Source: Gracilimonas sp965227785 (GTDB lineage Bacteria > Bacteroidota > Rhodothermia > Balneolales > Balneolaceae). From it: DNA of 64,000 bases. The notes beneath the pieces are model-generated. The model made no database searches, was not told the DNA's origin, and saw nothing but the letters and a program-made list of their open reading frames with translations. A program made the position numbers and the translations under genes. The DNA is taken from NCBI RefSeq assembly GCF_965227785.1, contig NZ_OZ245785.1, positions 1,736,001-1,800,000 on the forward strand, in the 5' to 3' direction. Below, in pieces: positions 35,088-43,193 of the stretch. Every line of letters starts with the position of its first letter. Position 1 is the stretch's first letter.

Positions 35088-35771
35088 TTAGTCCTCCTCC
35101 GGGCCGTCGTAGTTGCGTAGTTTTGGAATTGGCTGCACCAGTTCCCTGGAGTTATTGGAAGGGTCGTTCACTAATTCGGGAACTCTGAACACAGACATAT
35201 CCGACAGCAGGTGATTTCCTGAAAATCCGTTTTCCAACATATCAGGCGCATTTCCATTCAACCAGGGCCCATAATCTTTTTCTTCCAAAATTACAGGCAT
35301 GCGGTTATCCAGAGGTTCAACCAAGGCATTAGCAGGCATAGTGATCACCGCAAATGAATGGATCAGCCGGCCGTCTTCATGTTCGTAGGAAGTATAGATT
35401 CCCGCCAAGCCAGTTGCTTCCGTAGTAAGAACACGCAAATAAAAGGGCAGTGGATCATCCACGGTTTCCTTCCACTTATAAAATCCGGACATAGGTATTA
35501 TACACGATGAGCTTTTGGCAAGCTTAATGAGGTCTTCATTATCAGAAAACTCTTCCTGCCCAACTTCAAAAAAATCGTCTTGGTCCTCTTTTGGTTTCAG
35601 TCCCCACATCGAGCTGACTACCGCCCGGGCATCCCCATCATTCACAATAATTGGCATCGTATTGCCGGGGATGACGTTATAGTTCGGGTTGAAGAGGCTT
35701 TCAGCATCCGTTTGTGCGTCAAATGCTTCTTCAATGATAAATTTATCGGCTTCCAGTACGTATCGTTTCAT
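35088..35771 (-). CDS. SRAP-fold protein (YedK/HMCES-like) lacking the catalytic residues
   Basis: This 227-residue protein has the SRAP core in order: YNVIPGNTMPIIV, MWGLKP, SSSCIIPMSGFYKWKE, PFYLRV and ALVEPLDNRMPVIL. YedK/HMCES proteins shield abasic sites in single-stranded DNA by a covalent link to Cys2, helped by Asn, Glu and His (E. coli Cys2, Asn75, Glu105, His160). Here the start is MKRYVL, so Cys2 is absent. The NAR-E motif is missing, GFYEW is GFYKW (Lys99), and the HDRMP histidine is Asp155. The fold may still bind DNA, but covalent AP-site chemistry is not expected. Length is usual. It is convergent with the tectonin cluster. Confidence 0.85.
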   Translation of the reverse strand: MKRYVLEADKFIIEEAFDAQTDAESLFNPNYNVIPGNTMPIIVNDGDARAVVSSMWGLKPKEDQDDFFEVGQEEFSDNEDLIKLAKSSSCIIPMSGFYKWKETVDDPLPFYLRVLTTEATGLAGIYTSYEHEDGRLIHSFAVITMPANALVEPLDNRMPVILEEKDYGPWLNGNAPDMLENGFSGNHLLSDMSVFRVPELVNDPSNNSRELVQPIPKLRNYDGPEED

Positions 35772-35849
35772 AAATCTATTTTTACTTGATTTACTAGGTT
35801 AACGAAAAAATCTTCAGGTATTGTTCATTTTCTTTAAACGCAGGATAAA

Positions 35850-35901
35850 CGCAAAGGACGCAGAGGGTACGCAGAGGGTACGCAGAGGGTACGCAGAGAA
35901 C
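35850..35901. repeat. CGCAGAG-type repeat left of the GxxExxY gene
   Basis: CGCAAAGGACG (35850-35860) runs into about four tandem 11-bp units of the type ACGCAGAGGGT (35858-35901). The same sequence, inverted and slightly diverged, flanks the gene on the other side, ending CGTCCTTTGCG. Confidence 0.85.
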
Positions 35902-35950
35902 GCTAAGTGGATTCTATTGACTATTTCAGTAATAAGTGCTTAAATCAGGA

Positions 35951-36328
35951 ATGATAGAAAATGAATTATCAAAAACAATAATAGGAACTTGTATTGAAAT
36001 TCATCGGGAGCTTGGCCCCGGGCTTTTGGAATCAGTTTATGAAGAAGTTTTATTTTCTGAATTAGACGAGAAGGGATTACATGTTCAGCGCCAAGTCTCT
36101 GTTCCACTATTATATAAAGATATATACTTTGATACTGCTTACAGATTAGATCTGCTCGTAAATAACCGGGTTATCATAGAAATTAAGGCTGTAGAAAGCT
36201 TAGCTCCGGTCCATTATTCACAATTACTAACTTATTTGAAACTATCGAATAAAAAACTGGGCTTGCTCATAAACTTCAATGTGAAGCTTTTGAAGGAAGG
36301 TATCCATCGAGTGGTAAACAAACTATAA
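35951..36328 (+). CDS. GxxExxY family protein
   Basis: This 125-residue protein has the family signature GPGLLESVYEEVL near residue 30. The later core YRLDLLVNNRVIIEIKAVES resembles a PD-(D/E)xK nuclease core (D-x-x-V ... E-I-K). The ATG chosen gives the usual N-terminus MIENELSKTIIGTCIEIHRE; an in-frame GTG 15 bp upstream is possible. The family is very common in Bacteroidota, Planctomycetes and environmental bacteria; a nuclease role is suspected but unproven. Inverted CGCAGAG-type repeats lie on both sides, as if the gene were a mobile cassette. Confidence 0.9.
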   Translation: MIENELSKTIIGTCIEIHRELGPGLLESVYEEVLFSELDEKGLHVQRQVSVPLLYKDIYFDTAYRLDLLVNNRVIIEIKAVESLAPVHYSQLLTYLKLSNKKLGLLINFNVKLLKEGIHRVVNKL

Positions 36329-36329
36329 A

Positions 36330-36366
36330 CTCTGCGCTCTCTGCGTAACCTCCGCGTCCTTTGCGA
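36330..36366. repeat. CGCAGAG-type repeat right of the GxxExxY gene
   Basis: CTCTGCG...CTCTGCGTAACC...CGTCCTTTGCG begins one base after the stop codon of the GxxExxY gene. It is the reverse complement of the left-hand repeat with a few changes (CGTCCTTTGCG at 36355-36365 against CGCAAAGGACG at 35850-35860). Confidence 0.85.
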
Positions 36367-36440
36367 TAACTTTACATTCACCCCCCCAACTAACGCCGTT
36401 AATTTTATTACCTTCCTCAAAAATCACTCAATCCTTCTCT

Positions 36441-37370
36441 ATGCAAAACCCATTTTTTAATTCTGAGGAAAACCGGCTTCGGTCTTTATTTCGGGTACTT
36501 CTGTTTATCTTTTTGTTTGTTTTTATGATGGTCATCCCATCTCTGATCCCTAACACTGCTCTGGATTATATCACAAGATCCGTGCTTACCCTTGGCCTGT
36601 TTTATATCACGTTCCGCTATGTGGATGGTAGGCCATGGAGCTTCTCAGGCTTAAAGCTTGATAAAACCTGGATTAAGGAATGTATAGCTGGCATTGTTAT
36701 GGCTGCCTTAGCTATGGCGCTTATCTTTATCACCCTTTGGCAAACCGGCGGACTTGAAATCACCAGCTTCAGCTGGAACCGAAGTGGAGAGACTTTTTGG
36801 TTAATCCCGCTTTTGATCTTTTTTGTACAAATGGCATCGGTAGGTTTTTATGAAGAAGTAATGGCGCGAGGGTATTTGTTGCCCAACATCACCGAAGGAT
36901 TCACTTTGGGCAACATCACACCTCAAAAAGCAGCTATCATCGCTGTGGTTATCAGTTCGGGAATTTTTGGACTGGGTCATGCTGGAAACCCTAACGCCAA
37001 CCTAACGGCCGTTGTCAACATCGTTTTAGCCGGGGTGATGCTGGCGGTTCCATTTATCATAACGGGTCGGTTGGGATTATCCGTTGGTATTCACTTTTCA
37101 TGGAATTTTTTCCAGGGAGGCATATTCGGATTTCGGGTAAGCGGAATGGAAGTACGTAACTCACTCATACAAATTCAGCAAGGCGGACCGGATTGGTGGA
37201 CCGGAGGCTCCTTCGGTCCCGAAGCGGGACTTATTGGCGTGCTGGGAATCCTCCTGATTTTAGGGCTTACACTGCTTTACCTGAAGCAAACCGGTGTTAA
37301 ACTTGCATATGCAGATCTGTTTTCAAAAACCTTTACAGAACAGAAGAGAATGGTAGAGGAATCTTCATGA
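36441..37370 (+). CDS. CPBP family intramembrane metalloprotease
   Basis: This 309-residue protein has about eight membrane helices. It carries the CPBP motifs: EExxxR in FYEEVMARGYLLPN, FGLGHAGNPNANL, and a final HxxxN in GIHFSWNFFQGG. Relatives (bacteriocin-processing or CAAX-protease-like) are glutamic or metallo-type intramembrane proteases, some giving bacteriocin immunity. The substrate is unknown. The last codons and the TGA stop lie in sequence that resembles the edge of the mosaic repeat that follows, so the original C-terminus may have been changed. It is a single plus-strand gene. Confidence 0.92.
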   Translation: MQNPFFNSEENRLRSLFRVLLFIFLFVFMMVIPSLIPNTALDYITRSVLTLGLFYITFRYVDGRPWSFSGLKLDKTWIKECIAGIVMAALAMALIFITLWQTGGLEITSFSWNRSGETFWLIPLLIFFVQMASVGFYEEVMARGYLLPNITEGFTLGNITPQKAAIIAVVISSGIFGLGHAGNPNANLTAVVNIVLAGVMLAVPFIITGRLGLSVGIHFSWNFFQGGIFGFRVSGMEVRNSLIQIQQGGPDWWTGGSFGPEAGLIGVLGILLILGLTLLYLKQTGVKLAYADLFSKTFTEQKRMVEESS

Positions 37371-37790
37371 TTTGCGAACAATCGATGGACCGGTTGATTG
37401 ATTTGCGAGCTAGTATTATTTAGTAACCACCACCAATCATCGCGAAGGGTTGAAACCCATTCGCTTGTGTAATGGTTTACAACTTGCTCCACCACCATAG
37501 TCATCCCGGACATAGTGCATACGCAGATCCGGGATCTCCATTTTCTGCCCACCCATCAACCATGGAGTCCTCTTTCCCTGCGGCGGTTACTACATACACA
37601 ATGTTAATTCATGTGCGCCGGAGGGAAAGAGACAGAGATAGGGTCCTCTAGCGAAGGATTACCCTGACTTTATCCACCCAAACCCATCGCTAAAGCCCCC
37701 CCTTAAACGTTCAAAATTCGATGCCTGCCTGCCGGCATAGGCAGGTTCCTTGTTGGATGTTCAAAATCTCTGAGCTTCATGTTCATTTTT
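37366..37790. repeat. mosaic intergenic repeat block 1
   Basis: The block starts at the end of the CPBP gene with TGATTTGCGAACAATCGATG, followed by the core hairpin GAAGGGTTGAAACCCATTC (37444-37462). A TCATCCCGGA...GATCCGGGATCTCC segment comes next, then the pair CTCTTTCCCTGCGGCG / CGCCGGAGGGAAAGAG (37570-37585, 37616-37631). Last are a CCTGCCGGCA..AGGCAGG palindrome and TTGTTGGATGTTCAAAAT. No gene is seen in it. Confidence 0.9.
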
Positions 37791-37870
37791 TGTATATTGA
37801 GAAGTCTTTTGTTAAAGACACGATCTTTGAAAATTGAACTATAACGCCAAAATTGAAAGAGGTGTAACCA

Positions 37871-39478
37871 TTGTCTTTTGAAGAATTTGGCCTCAGCCCT
37901 GAACTATTGAGTGGGCTGGCCGACGTACGAATTGAAAAACCCACACCTCTCCAAACTGAAGTTATTCCACCGGCACTACAAGGCAAACATATGCTTGTAA
38001 AACATGAAGCCGGTGATGACGGTGTATTTTTGATACCTGCATTGCAAAAACTGACAAGCAACGGAGAGGTTTCTGGCATACGAGTTTTAATATTAACACC
38101 ATCTATTGAGCGAGTTAAGGAAATAGACGAAAAAGTTTGGGCCATGGGCTACCATGCTCAAATAAGTAGTGCAGCGCTTTCCATGAAAGGAATTCGCACC
38201 GCTCAGGAAGAAGCTATTAAAGATGGAGCACCGGTTGTGGTGGCAAACCCCGGCCGGCTGATTGAAATACTGGATAAAAATAAGCTGAAGCTTCCCAAAG
38301 TGGATCTCGTCATTATTGATGAAGCCCACGGCATGGAGAACTATAACCTGGTGAACCGGGTGAAAGACATCATGCAACTAACAGAAGGAAAGTCACAAAC
38401 GCTTATTTTCTCTGAATCCAACAATAAAGCTACCCAACAGCTAAGCTCTGCTTTCCTAAAAGACCCTGTTGTTTTAGGTTTTGATAAGTCCAAAGGTGAG
38501 GAAGCTGCATCTGACTCTGATTCCGAACAAAAACCGGAAGCAAAAGAAGAGTCTAAAGAGCAGGCTCAGAGTGAAGAAGACTTTGAGCTTGATCAGGAAG
38601 AAGTGAACCGTAAGTTGGCCGAGGCAAGTGTAAGCGTCGTGCTCAACCCGGAAGAAAATAATGAAGAAGAGAAAAAAGAGGACGAACAGGAAGCTAAGGA
38701 TGATTCAGGTAATGAGGAAGAACCTGCCGTTCCTAAAGATCTGACTCAGGCATACATTTACGTACCGCCGAGAGCAAAAATCTCTACCCTTCTTGCTCAT
38801 CTTGAAGATACACTGACGGACAAAATCGTGGTATTTGCCGCTTCCAAGCGTACTACCGATCGGCTTTTCCGCATCATTCGCAAAAAAGGATGGGGTGTAG
38901 TCAGCATTAACGAAGGGCTGAAGCAGGAATATTATGATGAGCGCTTCGGCAAGTTCACCTCCGGCGATATGAAGATTCTGCTTGTGGGCGGACTTTCAGC
39001 CACAGAAGTTGAGCTTAATGAAGTGAAGCAGGTCATCAACTATGACGTGCCGAATGAAGTTGAAGAGTATAAATACCGGGCAGAATTGGTCGGGAATGGG
39101 AAAGCCGCTCGTATGGTGTCGCTGGTATCCAAAATGGATAAAGATGACATTGATGAGATTGTTGAAAAAGTAGGCTATGCTCCCGCTGAAATCCCCCTTC
39201 CGGAAGAAGTGAAGGAGAAAAAAGGCCGCGGCAAGAAGTCGGACAACAAAGGCAAAAGCTCGAAGAAAAAGAACAACAACAAGAATAAGAAAAACAAAAA
39301 CGACGACCGCGACCGCAAGCGACGCAAAAAGCCTAAAGAGAAGAAATCCACTAACGGACTTCCCCGTCCAAGTTATGACGGACTTTCCGGTGGTAAAGAA
39401 GGAGATAAGAACGGCAAACGTCCAAGCCCGGGCAAATCCGACGGAGCCTTCGGCTGGATTAAGAAACTGTTCAACTAA
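37871..39478 (+). CDS. DEAD-box-like protein with degenerate ATPase motifs (pseudo-helicase)
   Basis: This 535-residue protein starts at TTG after a good AGAGGTG site. The two RecA-like domains align along their length with DEAD-box RNA helicases: Q motif TPLQ (Gln28), PGR at 127-129 and DEAH at 150-153. Motif I is EAGDDG instead of TGxGKT, motif III is SES instead of SAT, motif V is GGLSATEVE instead of TDVAARGID, and motif VI is YRAELVGNGKAA instead of HRIGRTGRAG. An acidic insert (207-290) separates the domains and a strongly basic tail (450-520) follows. ATP-driven unwinding is not expected; RNA or ribosome binding by the tail is plausible. Confidence 0.88.
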   Translation: MSFEEFGLSPELLSGLADVRIEKPTPLQTEVIPPALQGKHMLVKHEAGDDGVFLIPALQKLTSNGEVSGIRVLILTPSIERVKEIDEKVWAMGYHAQISSAALSMKGIRTAQEEAIKDGAPVVVANPGRLIEILDKNKLKLPKVDLVIIDEAHGMENYNLVNRVKDIMQLTEGKSQTLIFSESNNKATQQLSSAFLKDPVVLGFDKSKGEEAASDSDSEQKPEAKEESKEQAQSEEDFELDQEEVNRKLAEASVSVVLNPEENNEEEKKEDEQEAKDDSGNEEEPAVPKDLTQAYIYVPPRAKISTLLAHLEDTLTDKIVVFAASKRTTDRLFRIIRKKGWGVVSINEGLKQEYYDERFGKFTSGDMKILLVGGLSATEVELNEVKQVINYDVPNEVEEYKYRAELVGNGKAARMVSLVSKMDKDDIDEIVEKVGYAPAEIPLPEEVKEKKGRGKKSDNKGKSSKKKNNNKNKKNKNDDRDRKRRKKPKEKKSTNGLPRPSYDGLSGGKEGDKNGKRPSPGKSDGAFGWIKKLFN

Positions 39479-39518
39479 CGATCACAGATTTTTTGTGATT
39501 TAGGAATTACACAGATTT

Positions 39519-39552
39519 AAGGCGCATCTAAAAATTTAGGTGCGCCTTTTTT
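39519..39552 (+). terminator. rho-independent terminator of the DEAD-box-like gene
   Basis: A 14-bp stem with one wobble pair (AAGGCGCATCTAAA / TTTAGGTGCGCCTT) runs into six T residues, 40 bp after the stop codon. Confidence 0.9.
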
Positions 39553-39559
39553 GTTTAAA

Positions 39560-40180
39560 TATGACGCCACCAGCATCATCGCCCCGGCAACGGGCGTAAG
39601 GGATATATAATTAGGCCCTGTCATCCCGAAGAAATGAGCGTAGCGAATGACTGAAGGATCTCCATAATTTGCGAATGATCGATAGACCCAATGGCCGATT
39701 TGCGACCTCTTTCTCTCCAACACCAACCGCCACGAAGGGTTGAAACCCATTCGCTTGTGTAAAGGATTACAACCTGCCCCTATCACACCGTCATACCACA
39801 ATAACCAAACCACCCTCCATCAGGGACCTCCCTAATCTACCCACACATTAACCAAGGAGTCCTCTTTCCCTGCGGCGGTTAAATCAAATCCATTGCACGA
39901 ATTTGCCCGCCAGAGGGAAAGAGACAAACCTGCCTGCCGGCAAAGGCAGGGATAGGGTTCTTTAGCGAAGGACAAACCTGCCTGCCTCAACCAGATCCTT
40001 CACTCCGTTCAGGATGACAGAGACATTGGCAACTATTCTTAGCCCCCCTTCAGGTGGGCATTACTTTCCATGTAATTTTGGGTACATGTCTTATCAGTCC
40101 GGGTTGGTAGATTCGATAAACCGGTTCTCAAACACTTCAACATTCAATGTTGGATGTTGAATGTTCGATGTTCTATCGGT
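39560..40180. repeat. mosaic intergenic repeat block 2 with a GIY-YIG relic
   Basis: This block holds CATCGCCCCGG...GCGTAAGG, TCATCCCGAAGAAATGAGCG, the TTTGCGAATGATCGATAGAC unit and the core hairpin (39734-39752). It also has the CTCTTTCCCT / AGGGAAAGAG pair (39862-39877, 39908-39923) and CCTTCACTCCGTTCAGGATG (39997-40016). Near 40040-40115 the reverse strand reads as a decayed copy of the 3' end of the GIY-YIG gene (IEST-NPD with stops). The AT-rich AACATTCAATGTTGGATGTT footprint follows, just before the NhaC start. Confidence 0.88.
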
Positions 40181-40220
40181 ACCATCCGTTGCCACATTCA
40201 TTAAATACACCCCACACCTT

Positions 40221-41786
40221 ATGAATAATGATTTTGCCGGAACCAAAGAAAAGTGGACAGATCCCAAGACCCGCCGCCGAATAGGCGTTGGTGCATTTAT
40301 TGCATTGATCATCGCCGGGGTGTATGCCGGAGTGAATCAGGTTTTTCCGGAGCAAAGCGGTCATTATGGATTTTGGTCGATTATGCCACCGCTGGCAGCC
40401 ATTGTTCTGGCCTTTTACACCCGGGAGGTGGTAAGCTCGCTGTTTATTGGTATTTGTTTGGGTGGGGTGATTTCCGGCAAGCTCAATATCGTACAGGATT
40501 TTTTGATCCCCTCTGTAGGAACAGAAAGTTTTGCCCTGATCATCATCGTGTACTTGTGGGCTTTGGGGGGATTGATTGGTATCTGGACCCGTACCGGCGG
40601 AGCTGAGAAATTTGCCATCTGGGCCAGCAAGAAAATGGTGCAAGGACCTCAAACTGCCAAGTTTTTTACCTGGCTTATGGGACTCATTTTCCACCAGGGC
40701 GGAACCATCAGCACCGTGTTGACTGGTGCCACTGTTCGTCCCGTTGCGGATAAGCACAAGGTATCGCACGAGGAACTGGCGTATATGGTCGACTCCACCG
40801 CATCTCCCGCTGCCACTCTGATTCCCTTTAACGTTTGGCCTTTTTATGTGGGCGGACTCATTATCGGAACCCTCCCTTTTCTGGAAACGACTCAGCAGAG
40901 CATCGCCTTCTTCTTCTCGGCGCTTCCTTATAATTTTTATGCGATTTTCGCGATTCTGCTCACCCTCGCCTTTGCTTGGGATAAATTCCCTTTCGTACCC
41001 GGAAAGAAAATGAGAGCGGCGATCAAGCGTGCCCGATCCGGACAGGGACTTGACCGGGAAGGCGCCACACCTATGGCAGCCGATGAACTCACTAAAAGTG
41101 AAGTACCGGATGACTACAACCCCGGACTCATCGATTTTTTTGGTCCTATTGGCACCTTGCTGGGCGTTGCGATTATCCCTTATGTCGTCACCTATTTCTT
41201 CCTGGATATGGGAGAGAACTCCGTGCTGTTGATTGCTGAAGCTTTTGTGCTTGCTGTGTTGGTTGGATTCGGAATTGCACTGGCCAAAGGAATGAACCTG
41301 CAGGAAGTGGTGGATGGTTTCATTGACGGATGTAAAGGTGTGACCATTGGAGCCATTATCCTTGCGCTGGCCGTAACCCTGAAAGAGGTTGCTGATGCCG
41401 TTGGCACCGCCGCATATGTGGTTGATACCGTCGGCGATGTAATACCGGCCTTCCTCCTGCCCGGACTGCTGATGATCCTCTGTATGCTCATCGCTTTCTC
41501 CACCGGAACTTCCTGGGGAACCTATGCCGTGGTGTTCCCGGTCGCTATCCCGCTGGCGTGGGCTGTAGTACCGGACGTCTTTTTCCTCACCCTCTGTTTT
41601 TCTGCAGTGATAGGAGGCTCCGTTTTCGGAGATCAGTGCTCGCCCATCTCTGATACCACCATCCTCTCCTCCCTCGCTACCGGCTGCGATCTCATGGACC
41701 ACGTACAAACCCAATTCCCCCTGGCTATCCTCGCCGGAACCCTCGCCGTAATTTCCTACGCCGGCATGGTACTGATATTTGTCTAA
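40221..41786 (+). CDS. Na+/H+ antiporter NhaC family
   Basis: The selected ATG gives 521 residues; an open frame extends 60 bp upstream into repeat sequence and is rejected. The protein has about 11-12 membrane helices with the NhaC-type segments FHQGGTISTVLTGATVRPV, DSTASPAATLIPFNVWPFYV, FSTGTSWGTYAVVFPVAIPL and IGGSVFGDQCSPISDTTIL. NhaC proteins exchange sodium for protons across the inner membrane, and the family also contains lactate/malate exchangers. A sodium role suits a marine or halophilic host. It is flanked on both sides by mosaic repeats and has no partner genes. Confidence 0.93.
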   Translation: MNNDFAGTKEKWTDPKTRRRIGVGAFIALIIAGVYAGVNQVFPEQSGHYGFWSIMPPLAAIVLAFYTREVVSSLFIGICLGGVISGKLNIVQDFLIPSVGTESFALIIIVYLWALGGLIGIWTRTGGAEKFAIWASKKMVQGPQTAKFFTWLMGLIFHQGGTISTVLTGATVRPVADKHKVSHEELAYMVDSTASPAATLIPFNVWPFYVGGLIIGTLPFLETTQQSIAFFFSALPYNFYAIFAILLTLAFAWDKFPFVPGKKMRAAIKRARSGQGLDREGATPMAADELTKSEVPDDYNPGLIDFFGPIGTLLGVAIIPYVVTYFFLDMGENSVLLIAEAFVLAVLVGFGIALAKGMNLQEVVDGFIDGCKGVTIGAIILALAVTLKEVADAVGTAAYVVDTVGDVIPAFLLPGLLMILCMLIAFSTGTSWGTYAVVFPVAIPLAWAVVPDVFFLTLCFSAVIGGSVFGDQCSPISDTTILSSLATGCDLMDHVQTQFPLAILAGTLAVISYAGMVLIFV

Positions 41787-41789
41787 AAA

Positions 41790-42370
41790 GAATGGCGCAA
41801 AGCGAATCGGACCGCTTGCGGGACGTAAGGGATGGATAAGCAGGTCTGTCATCCCGAAAGAGTGAGCCTTGCGAACGACTGAGGGATCTCCATGATCTGC
41901 GAATGATCGATGGACCGAATGACCGATTTGCGATTTCATTTTGCTTATCAAAGCCACTGCCAACCATCGCGAAGGGTTGAAACCCATTCGCTTGTGTAAT
42001 GGATAACAATCTGCCCCAACCACCGTCATCTCGGACGTAGTGTATACGGAGATCCGGGATCTCTCTTTCTAGGCAAACAATTTATAAAGGAGTCCTTTCC
42101 CCTTACCAAGGGGAAAGACAGAAAGGGGTCCGCCAGCGAAAGGCAACGCTGCCGGTTTAACATTGATTTCCATGATTTGCGAATGATCGATGGACCGAGT
42201 AACCGATTTGCGATCTAATTTCCCATACTAACCATCACCCCGTCATCCCTGACCTGCCTTTGCAATAACTTCAACATTCAATATTGGATGTTGAATGTTC
42301 AATGTTCACGGGCAGATCCTTCACTCCGTTCAGGATGACAAGGGCGTTAATTACCATTCTTAGCCGCCTT
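41790..42370. repeat. mosaic intergenic repeat block 3
   Basis: The order is GACGTAAGG..TCTGTCATCCCGAA, GATCTGCGAATGATCGATGG, core hairpin (41971-41989), TCATCTCGGACGTAG..GATCCGGGATC, and TCCTTTCCCC..AAGGGGAAAG. A second TTTGCGAATGATCGATGGAC follows, then CATTCAATATTGGATGTTGA and CCTTCACTCCGTTCAGGATG (42318-42337). The block ends in the hairpin CCGCCTTTCAGGCGG (42364-42378), which abuts the GIY-YIG gene. Confidence 0.88.
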
Positions 42371-42380
42371 TCAGGCGGTA

Positions 42381-42673
42381 TTACTTTCCAAGTAATTTGG
42401 GATATAAATCATCCCAGTTCGGGTTGATAGATTCGATGAGTTTAATCTTTTTTCCCTTTTCCAGCCTTTGATTTCTTTTTCCCGGATGATTGCATCATGA
42501 ACCCACTGAAATTCTTCAAACCACACCAGCCGGTCAGCATTGTACTTCGAAGAAAAGCCTTTAAAGATTTTCTCTTTATGTTGACTGGTACGGATAATCA
42601 GGTTATTCGTCATTCCTGTGTAGAGCACCCCATTTTTTCGGTTCGTTGTGATATAGGTAAAATAGGTTTTCAT
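42381..42673 (-). pseudogene. GIY-YIG endonuclease gene with a one-base frameshift
   Basis: Read on the minus strand this is a UPF0213/GIY-YIG-type small nuclease: YFTYITTNRKNGVLYTGMTN at the N-terminus, then DRLVWFEEFQWVHDAIIREK and EIKGWKREK. After this the frame goes astray (KRLNSSNLSTRTG...). The other frame restores the expected family ending KIKLIESINPNWDDLYPKLL followed by a TAA. One A is missing from a run that should have seven (six are present near 42452). The gene is therefore either recently broken, mis-sequenced, or made by slippage on the A-run. The apparent open frame would run 10 bp further, to 42371, and end SNTA. The hairpin CCGCC-TTTCA-GGCGG follows the original stop at once. 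Confidence 0.85.
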
Positions 42674-42699
42674 ATACAATCAGAGCCATACCAAACGAA

Positions 42700-43185
42700 T
42701 TCCTTACAAAAAATATGACGCAACCAGCGTCATCGCCACGATCCGTGGCGTAAGGATGCTGAAAAACACCCTCTGTCATCCTAAGGAATAAGCGTAGCGA
42801 ATGACGAAGGATCCCAATGATTTGCGAATGATCGATGGGCCGAATAACCGGCTTGCGATTTCGTTGCCTTATTCAGCAACATCCATCGCGAAGAGTTGAA
42901 ACCCATTCGCTTGTGTAATGGATGACAATATACCCCTACATACGATGCCCCAGCACCTGTCATCCCGGACCTGATCCGGGATCTCCTTATTAAGGCAACC
43001 AGGCTTTATTCAACTTGTAGCCCAATAAATTCAACGTTCGATATTCCTTGTTCAGTGTTCGATGTTCCACAGGCAGATCCTTCACTCCGCATGCGCTGCG
43101 TTCAGTATGACAGAGGCATTGGTGACTATTCATTGCCATCCGCCGGATGGCGGATGGACGTTACTCTGTTAGTAACAAAAGGAGC
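42700..43185. repeat. mosaic intergenic repeat block 4 with a GIY-YIG 3' hairpin relic
   Basis: The block has TATGACGC..CGTGGCGTAAGG, CTGTCATCCTAAGGAATAAG, TTTGCGAATGATCGATGGGC, a core hairpin with one change (GAAGAGTTGAAACCCATTC, 42890-42908), CTGATCCGGGATCTCC, and AT-rich CGATATTCC..GATGTTCC. A form of the CCTTCACTCCG..TTCAG unit follows, interrupted by CATGCGCTGCG, and then a strong hairpin CCATCCGCC-GGAT-GGCGGATGG (43136-43157) with GTTACT after it, where the GIY-YIG stop region would be. Confidence 0.85.
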
Positions 43186-43193
43186 GACCTGCC

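Noticed and set aside
35858..35901. Four tandem 11-bp units that look like a short CRISPR array
   Set aside because: There are no unique spacers between units, the units are too short, and no cas gene is near; it is part of the GxxExxY flanking repeat.
40173..42029. 618-residue open frame on the minus strand over the NhaC gene
   Set aside because: It is the mirror of a membrane-protein gene with strong codon bias; its product is a low-complexity string of Gly, Asp, Arg and His with no fold, and part lies in repeat DNA.
42364..42378. Hairpin CCGCCTTTCAGGCGG as a terminator
   Set aside because: No T-run follows on either strand; it is better seen as a conserved end of the GIY-YIG/repeat unit.
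42371..42679. Intact 102-residue GIY-YIG protein
   Set aside because: The last 30 residues are out of frame with the family; the other frame gives the expected C-terminus and stop.
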